Source: Parvibaculum sp049303435
GTDB taxonomy: Bacteria; Pseudomonadota; Alphaproteobacteria; Parvibaculales; Parvibaculaceae
NCBI GenBank assembly: GCA_049303435.1
Contig: JBAQNC010000040.1
Location: 1-11,693, forward strand
Direction of reading: 5' to 3'
DNA length: 11,693 nucleotides
Shown: piece after piece, positions 1-5,187 of the stretch
Layout of the letters: each line of letters opens with the position of its first letter
Position numbering within the stretch: the stretch's first letter is position 1
Notes under the pieces: generated by a model
What the model saw: the letters and a program-made list of their open reading frames with translations, nothing else
What the model was told of the DNA's origin: nothing
Database searches by the model: none
Made by a program: the position numbers and the translations under genes

Positions 1-350
1 CATTGAACTTCATCGGCAGCGAAGTTCTGTTCGGGCGCAACTGGGGCGCGATCGAACACCATCCGTTCCTGCATTTCGAATGCTGCTACTATCAGGCCAT
101 CGACTTTGCCATCGCACGCGGCCTGAAGCGCGTCGAAGCAGGCGCGCAAGGCGAACACAAACTGGCGCGCGGCTATCTACCAACCAAGACCTATAGCGCG
201 CACTGGATCGAAAACGAAAGCTTCGCCGCTGCCGTCTCCGAATATCTGGACCGCGAACGCGCCCATGTCGAACATGGGATCGAGGTCTTGAGCGAATATT
301 CACCCTTCCGCCGCGGAGAGGCGCCGGAACTTCAAGAGGACGATTTCTGA
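1..350 (+). CDS. GNAT/FemAB-like N-acyltransferase, C-terminal part (5' end outside window)
   Basis: This is the last ~115 codons of a gene that begins before the window; the frame is open from base 3 and ends at TGA 348-350. The segment with GRNWGAIE, HHPFLHFECCYYQ, and RVEAGAQGEHKLARGY strongly resembles the C-terminal half of the COG3146 (DUF482) family, proteins with a GNAT/FemAB-like fold of about 380-400 residues in alphaproteobacteria. Members are predicted acyl- or aminoacyl-transferases; to my knowledge the substrate is not established. The conserved His/Glu-rich core is intact, so nothing suggests decay. The tail after SPFRR is acidic (ELQEDD) and probably unstructured. The HIT gene follows after 4 bases, so the two are very likely co-transcribed. 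The family assignment is fairly sure; the biochemical role is unknown. The TTG at base 3 is not a real start. Confidence 0.85.
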   Translation, partial: LNFIGSEVLFGRNWGAIEHHPFLHFECCYYQAIDFAIARGLKRVEAGAQGEHKLARGYLPTKTYSAHWIENESFAAAVSEYLDRERAHVEHGIEVLSEYSPFRRGEAPELQEDDF

Positions 351-354
351 CATC

Positions 355-774
355 ATGGCCTATGACAAAAACAACATCTTCGCAAAAATCCTTCGCGGTG
401 AAGCGCCTTGCTTCAAGGTCTATGAAGACGACAAGACCTTCGCCTTCATGGACGTAATGCCGCAAGCCGACGGCCATACGCTCGTCATCCCGAAATTTCC
501 CGCAGAAAACATATTTGATCTGGACACGGAATATGCGGCCGCCGTGTCGCTCACCGTCCACAAGCTTGCGCCCGCCGTCAAACGCGCCTTCAAGGCGCCG
601 GGTCTCATGATCGCGCAGCTGAACGGCGCGGAAGCGGGCCAGACGGTCTTCCATCTCCACAGCCACATCATTCCGCGTTTCAATGGCCTGGAAATGAAAC
701 TCCATGCACGTCAGATGGCCGACTTCGATCTGCTGAAACAACATGCCGAACGGATCATGGCGGAGCTGAAATAG
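355..774 (+). CDS. HIT family nucleotide-binding hydrolase
   Basis: A 139-residue histidine-triad protein, the normal length for bacterial Hint-like proteins. The hallmark is near residues 98-106: H100-x-H102-x-H104, within VFHLHSHIIPRF, where the middle histidine (H102) is the expected nucleophile that attacks the alpha-phosphate of nucleotide conjugates. N90 in the AQLNG strand and the DGHTLVIPK segment (39-46) complete the usual nucleotide pocket. The N-terminal Cys-x-x-Cys zinc site found in some relatives (CIFCKI) is absent; the segment here reads NIFAKI. Hint proteins hydrolyse AMP-lysine or AMP-amine phosphoramidates in the cytosol, but the physiological substrate in bacteria is poorly defined. 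ATG at 355 is the natural start, with an AAGAGGA ribosome-binding stretch upstream, somewhat distant. It lies 4 bases after the acyltransferase gene, so it shares its transcript. Family sure, substrate unknown. Confidence 0.93.
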   Translation: MAYDKNNIFAKILRGEAPCFKVYEDDKTFAFMDVMPQADGHTLVIPKFPAENIFDLDTEYAAAVSLTVHKLAPAVKRAFKAPGLMIAQLNGAEAGQTVFHLHSHIIPRFNGLEMKLHARQMADFDLLKQHAERIMAELK

Positions 775-790
775 GCACAGATTCGCGCGG

Positions 791-982
791 CGGGGATAAG
801 CCCCCTTGAACGCTCGAAAAAGGCACGACATGTCGAGTGTTTCCTGCAGGAAATCGAGCCTTTTCATGTCGAAATCGAGTGTTTGCATGTGAGCGCCCGA
901 GTGTCGCGCGCACAAATCCGGGGAAATCTATTTATTTTGCGGGATAAGCCCCTATCCCGCAAAAAATATACTTATACCCGCA
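791..982. repeat. Repeat- and palindrome-rich intergenic segment
   Basis: No gene is supported in the gap after the HIT gene. Several short repeats are visible. GGGATAAGCCCC occurs twice in the same orientation (793-804 and 941-952). CGAGTGT occurs three times (834-840, 876-882, 898-904). CATGTCGA occurs at 829-836 and 865-872, and AAATCGAG at 851-858 and 872-879. A perfect 14-bp palindrome, TTTCCTGCAGGAAA, lies at 840-853. A degenerate inverted copy of TGCGGGATAAG appears at 971-982. The pattern could be a dispersed intergenic palindromic element of the sort known in Brucella and rhizobial genomes, or a protein-binding cluster; I cannot tell which from one copy. Confidence 0.5.
935..964. other. 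Perfect 12-bp inverted repeat (stem-loop)
   Basis: Arms 935-946 (TTTTGCGGGATA) and 953-964 (TATCCCGCAAAA) are exact reverse complements around a 6-base loop AGCCCC. The T-run is on the 5' side and the A-run on the 3' side on both strands, which is the reverse of an intrinsic terminator (A-stem-T). It sits between the plus-strand HIT gene and the minus-strand VOC gene. It might still form a hairpin protecting the 3' end of the HIT transcript, or be a binding site or one arm of a dispersed element. Confidence 0.6.
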
Positions 983-1020
983 GATAACGCATGAAGCTGA
1001 CGCATCGGGAAGCACACCAG

Positions 1021-1057
1021 AAACGACGAAGGCCGCCCCGTTACCGGAGCGGCCTTC
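1021..1057 (-). terminator. Intrinsic terminator of the clpS-clpA-NTF2-VOC unit
   Basis: Arms 1028-1039 and 1046-1057 form a GC-rich 12-bp stem with a 6-base loop, 24 bases after the stop of the VOC gene. Read on the minus strand the stem is fully paired with one G-U wobble (GAAGGCCGCTCC with GGGGCGGCCTTC); on the plus strand the same position is a C-A mismatch, which favours the minus direction. It is followed on the minus strand by GTCGTTTC, a short, weak U-tract. Weak U-tracts are common in alphaproteobacterial terminators. It may also stop plus-strand reading from the HIT gene less efficiently. Confidence 0.7.
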
Positions 1058-1080
1058 TCAGTTTCGATTGTCGATCACAT

Positions 1081-1449
1081 TCACCCCATGTGAAAGGCGA
1101 CCAGCTTGTTTCCATCGAGATCGCGGAAATAGCCACCATAGAAGTTGCCACCACGCACACCGGGAGCACCTTCGTCCTTGCCGCCCAGGGCCAGGGCCTT
1201 GGCGTGAATCTTGTCGACATTTTCGCGCGAACCAACGGCAAGCGCCACCATGTCGCCATTGCCGATGGTCGCCGGCTTGCCATCGAATGGCTGAATTACG
1301 CCGAGCATCGGGCCCTGGCCATTCGACCAAAGAATGAGGCGGTCCCCATCTTCCATCACCCGCTTGGCGCCGAGCAGGCCGAGCAACTCATCATAAAAAG
1401 CGCCGGCCTTCTTGCGGTCGTTGCTGCCCATCGTCACGTAACCGATCAT
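1081..1449 (-). CDS. VOC (glyoxalase/bleomycin-resistance fold) family protein
   Basis: A 122-residue single-domain protein of the vicinal oxygen chelate superfamily. The start MIGYVTMGSNDRKKAGAFYD and the end YFRDLDGNKLVAFHM are the two typical half-module signatures (beta-alpha-beta-beta-beta with the x-DxDGNKL turn). In metal-dependent relatives a His sits near residue 4; here it is Tyr4, so the usual metal site may be altered and enzymatic activity cannot be assumed. Family members range from glyoxalases and dioxygenases to drug-binding proteins, and I cannot choose between them. ATG at 1449 is preceded on the minus strand by AGGGAGA about 8 bases upstream, a good ribosome-binding site. 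The gene is 41 bases downstream of the NTF2-like gene and directly upstream of a terminator, so it is probably the last gene of the clpS-clpA transcript. Confidence 0.88.
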   Translation of the reverse strand: MIGYVTMGSNDRKKAGAFYDELLGLLGAKRVMEDGDRLILWSNGQGPMLGVIQPFDGKPATIGNGDMVALAVGSRENVDKIHAKALALGGKDEGAPGVRGGNFYGGYFRDLDGNKLVAFHMG

Positions 1450-1490
1450 CTGTCAGTCTCCCTGTTTTGATTTTTTAATTTCAGAAAATT

Positions 1491-1874
1491 TCAGGGCGCG
1501 AAACTGGATCGCGCCTTGATGCCCCAGTGACCATCTTCGTTGGTCACGACATAGATTGAATCATAGTGACCTATGACACTTCCATCTTCGCGGTAGCGCG
1601 TGAAGCGCGTGTCGAGATGAACCTTGTCGGCGCCTGCGTGAATGACTTCGCGCCGATCCCATGCAGAATGGCGCCAGCCATCGCCAAGCGCCGTGTCGAA
1701 CATGCTCGGCTTGTGAAAGCCGGGCTCGATGATCGTCAGCGTGTTGGACGCCAGCCGCACACTCGGGAAATTGAATGTCTTTTCCCACGCGCGCAGGTCC
1801 CGCGCATTGAAAGCGGCCATGAAGTCATCAAGACACTTCATGGCCGCATCAATGCTTTCGCCAAATCCGCTCAT
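1491..1874 (-). CDS. NTF2-like / SnoaL-like small protein
   Basis: A 127-residue protein that fits the cone-shaped NTF2-like fold (SnoaL/DUF4440 type): an N-terminal helical part (residues 5-35, with FMAAFNARDLRAWEKTFNFP) followed by a strand-rich half ending in DSIYVVTNEDGHWGIKARSSF, the usual closing strand pair. Such proteins are ketosteroid-isomerase-like enzymes or small ligand-binding proteins; nothing here fixes a substrate. No signal peptide or membrane segment is seen, so it is likely cytosolic. Its ATG (1872-1874) overlaps the clpA stop codon in an ATGA arrangement, which implies translation coupled to clpA. A functional link to proteolysis is not evident; it may simply be carried along on the transcript. 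The fold is likely; the function is unknown. Confidence 0.82.
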   Translation of the reverse strand: MSGFGESIDAAMKCLDDFMAAFNARDLRAWEKTFNFPSVRLASNTLTIIEPGFHKPSMFDTALGDGWRHSAWDRREVIHAGADKVHLDTRFTRYREDGSVIGHYDSIYVVTNEDGHWGIKARSSFAP

Positions 1875-4252
1875 TCGACGAGCAACGGCACTTTGGGAGT
1901 CGATCCGCCGCCATTGCCACCATTACCGCTCGTGTCTCCACCCTTCTTCTTTTTAGGCGGAGGGGCGACGCGCGGTGGCGCTTCCTCGATATCGAAGACA
2001 AGCGTGTCGTCGTCGCCGACCTTGACCTTGACGTGACCGCCCTTGATGAGGCGTCCAAAGAGAACTTCATCGGCCAAGGGCTTCTTGATCGATTCCTGGA
2101 TGACGCGGGCGAGAGGTCGCGCGCCCATCTGATCGTCATAGCCTCGCGTCGCAAGCCAGTGATTGGCTTCCGGCGTCAGCTCGATGGTGACATTGCGATC
2201 GGCAAGCTGCGCATCAAGCTGCATGACGAACTTCTGCACCACGCTGGCAATCACATCTTCCGGCAGCGCCGAGAACGGAATGATCGCATCGAGACGATTG
2301 CGGAATTCCGGCGTGAAGAGCTTCTTGATCGCGTCTTCATCCTCGCCTTCACGCTTGTGGCGACCGAAGCCGATTGCATTCTTCTGCGCTTCGGACGCAC
2401 CCGCATTGGTCGTCATGATGAGAACCACGTTGCGGAAATCGATCTTCTTGCCGTTATGATCAGTCAACTTTCCGTGATCCATGACCTGCAACAGGATGTT
2501 GAAGAGGTCAGGATGCGCCTTCTCGATTTCGTCGAGCAACAGCACGCAATGCGGATGCTGGTCCACGCCATCGGTGAGCAACCCGCCCTGGTCGAAGCCG
2601 ACATAGCCCGGCGGCGCGCCGATGAGGCGCGAAACGGTGTGCCGTTCCATATATTCCGACATGTCGAAACGAAGCATCTCGACACCCAGAATAGAGGCAA
2701 GCTGCCTCGCCACTTCCGTCTTGCCGACGCCGGTCGGGCCGGAGAAGAGATAGGAGCCAATAGGCTTTTCGGGTTCGCGCAACCCAGCGCGCGCCAGCTT
2801 GATGGAAGCCGCCAGCGCATTGATGGCCTGATCCTGCCCGAAGACGACACGCTTCAACTCGACATCCAGATCCTTGAGTTTCTCGGTATCTGTCTTGGAA
2901 ACGGACTTCGGCGGAATGCGGGCCATCGTCGAGATGACGTTTTCAATTTCCGTCACGCCAATCGTCTTCTTGCGCCGCGACTCCGGCAGAAGCATCTGGG
3001 ATGCGCCCGCCTCGTCGATGACGTCAATCGCCTTGTCCGGCAATTTGCGGTCATGCATGTACTTCGAGGAAAGCTCCACCGCCGCCTTGATGGCGTCCGC
3101 CGTATAGCGAACCTTGTGGAACTCCTCGTAGTAAGGCTTCAGACCTTTGAGAATCTTGATCGAGTCCGGCACGGACGGCTCGGCCACATCGATCTTCTGG
3201 AAACGGCGAACGAGCGCCCTGTCCTTCTCGAAGTGCTGACGATATTCCTTATAGGTCGTCGATCCGACGCAGCGCAGCGTACCGCTGGCCAACGCAGGCT
3301 TGAGCAGGTTCGATGCGTCCATCGCTCCGCCTGATGTCGCGCCCGCACCGATCACGGTATGGATTTCATCAATGAACATGATCGCGCCAGGATAGGCCTC
3401 GATTTCCTTGATGACGGCCTTGATGCGCTCTTCAAAATCGCCGCGATAACGCGTGCCCGCCAGCAACGTGCCCATATCGAGCGAGAAGATGGTGGCGTCC
3501 AGCAAGACTTCCGGCACTTCGCCATTGACGATGCGGCGCGCAAGCCCTTCGGCGATGGCCGTCTTGCCAACACCGGGGTCGCCGACGAAGAGCGGATTGT
3601 TCTTGGAGCGGCGGCAAAGAATCTGGATCGTCCGTTCGACTTCCTTCTCGCGACCGATCAGCGGATCGATCTTGCCCGATTTCGCTTTCTCATTGAGATT
3701 GACGCAGTAGGCGTCCAGCGCCTCGGTGGAGCGATCCTTGGCGCGCGCCTTTTCCCCGACGACGGGCTCTTCGTCATCGGCGCCATGCACGGGTCGCGTT
3801 TCATTCATGTCGCCGCGCTTGGCGATGCCGTGGCTGATGTAATTGACCGCGTCATAGCGCGTCATATCCTGCTCCTGCAGGAAATAAGCGGCATGGCTCT
3901 CGCGCTCGGCAAACATGGCGACAAGCACATTGGCGCCCGTGACCTCGTCACGGCCGGAAGACTGGACATGAATGACGGCGCGTTGAATGACGCGCTGGAA
4001 CCCGGCTGTAGGCTTGGAGTCCTCGCCATCATCGACAACCAGGCTCGACAATTCATTATCGATGTAATTGGTCAACTGCTGCCGCAGAACGCTCGTATCC
4101 ACGTTGCACGCCTTCATGACGGCGGCGGCGTCCTGATCTTCGAGCAACGCCAGCAGCAAGTGTTCGAGCGTTGCATATTCGTGATTTCGGTCGTTGGCCA
4201 AGGCCAGCGCCCGATGTAGGCCTTCTTCCAGACTCCGTGAAAATGTCGGCAC
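1871..4252 (-). CDS. clpA: ATP-dependent Clp protease ATP-binding subunit ClpA
   Basis: A 793-residue Hsp100 unfoldase that threads substrates into the ClpP peptidase. The N-terminal Clp_N domain (about 1-145), which docks ClpS, contains EYATLEHLLLALL. The first AAA+ module has Walker A GDPGVGKT (224-231) and Walker B MFIDEIH (292-298). The second has Walker A GPTGVGKT (505-512), Walker B LLLDE (571-575) and the C-terminal D2-small domain to about 755. The ClpP-binding loop is I627-G628-F629, so it should pair with ClpP. There is no ClpB-type middle coiled coil between the modules, which separates it from ClpB. The last ~35 residues form a Pro/Lys/Gly-rich tail (PPPKKKK, GGNGGGS) unlike E. 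coli ClpA. The start is GTG at 4252, supported by a strong GGAAGGAAAGG site just upstream and by the family's MPTFS N-terminus. It lies 57 bases after clpS and its stop overlaps the NTF2-like start. Confidence 0.97.
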   Translation of the reverse strand: MPTFSRSLEEGLHRALALANDRNHEYATLEHLLLALLEDQDAAAVMKACNVDTSVLRQQLTNYIDNELSSLVVDDGEDSKPTAGFQRVIQRAVIHVQSSGRDEVTGANVLVAMFAERESHAAYFLQEQDMTRYDAVNYISHGIAKRGDMNETRPVHGADDEEPVVGEKARAKDRSTEALDAYCVNLNEKAKSGKIDPLIGREKEVERTIQILCRRSKNNPLFVGDPGVGKTAIAEGLARRIVNGEVPEVLLDATIFSLDMGTLLAGTRYRGDFEERIKAVIKEIEAYPGAIMFIDEIHTVIGAGATSGGAMDASNLLKPALASGTLRCVGSTTYKEYRQHFEKDRALVRRFQKIDVAEPSVPDSIKILKGLKPYYEEFHKVRYTADAIKAAVELSSKYMHDRKLPDKAIDVIDEAGASQMLLPESRRKKTIGVTEIENVISTMARIPPKSVSKTDTEKLKDLDVELKRVVFGQDQAINALAASIKLARAGLREPEKPIGSYLFSGPTGVGKTEVARQLASILGVEMLRFDMSEYMERHTVSRLIGAPPGYVGFDQGGLLTDGVDQHPHCVLLLDEIEKAHPDLFNILLQVMDHGKLTDHNGKKIDFRNVVLIMTTNAGASEAQKNAIGFGRHKREGEDEDAIKKLFTPEFRNRLDAIIPFSALPEDVIASVVQKFVMQLDAQLADRNVTIELTPEANHWLATRGYDDQMGARPLARVIQESIKKPLADEVLFGRLIKGGHVKVKVGDDDTLVFDIEEAPPRVAPPPKKKKGGDTSGNGGNGGGSTPKVPLLVE

Positions 4253-4277
4253 TTAAGACCTTTCCTTCCGCTACGAC

Positions 4278-4292
4278 CGAGTCACCGACTCG
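4278..4292 (-). other. Small hairpin in the clpS-clpA gap
   Basis: A perfect 6-bp stem with a 3-base loop (CGAGTC-GGT-GACTCG on the minus strand), lying between the clpS stop and the clpA ribosome-binding site. No T-run follows, so it is not a terminator. It could slow RNA decay or affect clpA translation relative to clpS. It is short enough to have arisen by chance. Confidence 0.35.
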
Positions 4293-4309
4293 AACCTGCG
4301 CTACAAAGC

Positions 4310-4645
4310 TTACTCTCTCTCCATCGTACATTGCAGCGGATGTTGGTGCTGCCGTGCGAAATCCATAACCTGCGTTACCTTGGTCTCCGCGACTTCATAG
4401 GTATAAAGCCCGCAAACACCGACCCCATGTTGATGAACATGGAGCATAATCCTTGTCGCATCCTCCCTGCCCTTGTTGAATATCTGCTCCAGCACCAGCA
4501 CGACGAACTCCATCGGCGTGTAGTCATCATTGAGCAGCAGAACCTTGTAGAGCGAGGGCTTCTTTGTCTTCGGCTTGGTTTTGGTGACAACGCCAGTGTT
4601 CACACCGTCGTCGTCATCCCCACGCCGCCTGTCATCATCAGACAT
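4310..4645 (-). CDS. clpS: ATP-dependent Clp protease adaptor ClpS
   Basis: A 111-residue N-recognin that binds proteins with bulky hydrophobic N-terminal residues and hands them to ClpA. The core begins near residue 30 with LYKVLLLNDDYTPMEFVVLVLEQIF, the ClpS signature. Residues equivalent to the E. coli N-degron pocket are present: N39-D40-D41, T43, the gatekeeper M45, and H71 (32 residues after N39, the same spacing as N34 to H66 in E. coli). The conserved VAETKV and HPLQCTMERE end match the family. The first ~28 residues are charged and probably disordered (DDDRRRGDDDD, then KTKPKTKK); this extension is needed in the family for delivery to ClpA. ATG at 4645 has an AGGA site about 9 bases upstream. 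It is first in the clpS-clpA operon, as usual in this group of bacteria. Confidence 0.97.
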   Translation of the reverse strand: MSDDDRRRGDDDDGVNTGVVTKTKPKTKKPSLYKVLLLNDDYTPMEFVVLVLEQIFNKGREDATRIMLHVHQHGVGVCGLYTYEVAETKVTQVMDFARQHQHPLQCTMERE

Positions 4646-4774
4646 GCTTCGATCCTGCGATATCGCTCAACAACCGGCCAATCTCCCATCCCGGCAAGCC
4701 GGCATCCAATTCCAGAGGGGCACCCGACAGTGGCCCTGATTCAAATCACTGAAGCAACGCTCTTCAGCATCTCT

Positions 4775-4805
4775 ATTAGATAGGTCAAATCCGCAAAATT
4801 CAAAG
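4775..4805 (-). promoter_or_regulatory. Candidate promoter for clpS-clpA
   Basis: On the minus strand TTGAAT (-35, 4803 to 4798) is 17 bases from TCTAAT (-10, 4780 to 4775). The same stretch can be read as a heat-shock (RpoH)-like pair, CTTTG with CCTATCT (4784 to 4778), close to but not matching the alphaproteobacterial CTTG and CYTATNT elements. The start of transcription would fall about 120 bases before clpS. This is a by-eye match only. Confidence 0.4.
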
Positions 4806-4893
4806 CCCTGCCTGACTTTCGGATGGAATTAGCGGTGCATATTTGAAAAATACGCCCATTAATTTTGACCAATCAAGCGTCAAACCCCGTTTT

Positions 4894-4905
4894 CCCTGCG
4901 CAGGG
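4894..4905. repeat. Perfect 12-bp palindrome CCCTGCGCAGGG
   Basis: A gapless dyad in the middle of the clpS-dacA gap, the form expected of a dimeric regulator operator. I do not recognise it as the site of a known regulator. Neither start codon is close (about 250-280 bases on either side), so it would act at a distance or on an unseen transcript. Confidence 0.4.
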
Positions 4906-5073
4906 GATTCCGTCCATGCTTCGATCTCCGGTCAGCACGAAGGGGACTCGCCTGAAGCCGAATAAGTCTTAACAAAATTGAAATTGCCCGCGGTTATGAT
5001 GATCAAAGATACGAATTTCTCCACAACCCTCGGAAATATAGGCATTTTTCGGACCAAATTGAGTTCAGAGGGA

Positions 5074-5102
5074 TTCACATTTGAGATTCGACAAGCTAGA
5101 AT
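5074..5102 (+). promoter_or_regulatory. Candidate sigma-70-type promoter for dacA
   Basis: TTCACA (5074-5079) and TAGAAT (5097-5102) are separated by exactly 17 bases; each differs from the housekeeping consensus at one position. Transcription would start near 5109, giving a leader of about 80 bases before the dacA ATG. This is the best promoter match seen in the gap on the plus strand. Confidence 0.5.
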
Positions 5103-5187
5103 CATCAATGTGGAGAGTTAAGCGAGATTTCAGCGATCTTGGAGACGTTGGCTCGCGGAGACACACATTTTAGGGGTGACTGGGGTT

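Larger units (their letters stand above)
4646..5187. other. Divergent regulatory gap between clpS and dacA
   Basis: No convincing gene lies in these ~540 bases, which are visibly richer in A and T than the flanking genes. Seen here: one promoter candidate for each direction (listed separately), a perfect 12-bp palindrome CCCTGCGCAGGG at 4894-4905, and a small CCGGC-AA-GCCGG hairpin at 4691-4702 in the clpS leader. Tiny frames at 4916-4972 (18 codons) and 5108-5173 (21 codons, ending just before dacA) exist but have no support as genes. The length exceeds what two simple promoters need, so regulatory sites or a small RNA are possible; I see no specific evidence for an RNA. Confidence 0.6.

Noticed and set aside
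10..915. 301-codon open frame on the minus strand over the acyltransferase end, the HIT gene and part of the repeat region
   Set aside because: It is antisense to two recognisable genes, and its product resembles no family I know. Its first part comes from the repeats at 829-904 (giving LDF-type peptide repeats), so it is most likely a shadow frame.
2033..4219. Two long plus-strand frames (433 and 286 codons) across clpA
   Set aside because: Both lie wholly antisense to a gene with intact AAA+ motifs; the products are rich in Arg, His and Asp as expected of antisense GC-rich reading, and no domain is visible.
4267..4300. GGTTCGAGTC on the minus strand, like a tRNA T-loop, which might mark a tRNA remnant or attachment site
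   Set aside because: The bases on either side cannot form the 5-bp T-stem, and no acceptor or anticodon arm is present. The match is better explained by the short hairpin there.
4916..4972. 18-codon frame after an AGGGGA site in the clpS-dacA gap, possible leader peptide
   Set aside because: Too short, with no run of regulatory codons and no attenuator structure after it. Chance is the simplest explanation.
4968..4985. Possible CtrA site (TTAA-N7-TTAA) near TTAACAAAATTGAAA upstream of dacA
   Set aside because: The second half reads GAAA, not TTAA, and no better match was found in the gap.
5108..5173. 21-codon frame ending just before dacA, possible upstream peptide
   Set aside because: It has no ribosome-binding site and would begin at the predicted transcription start itself.
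5171..5187. GTG at 5176 as an alternative dacA start, adding four residues
   Set aside because: It leaves almost no room for a ribosome-binding site, whereas AGGGG at 5172-5176 is placed usefully for the ATG at 5188; the signal peptide is unaffected either way.
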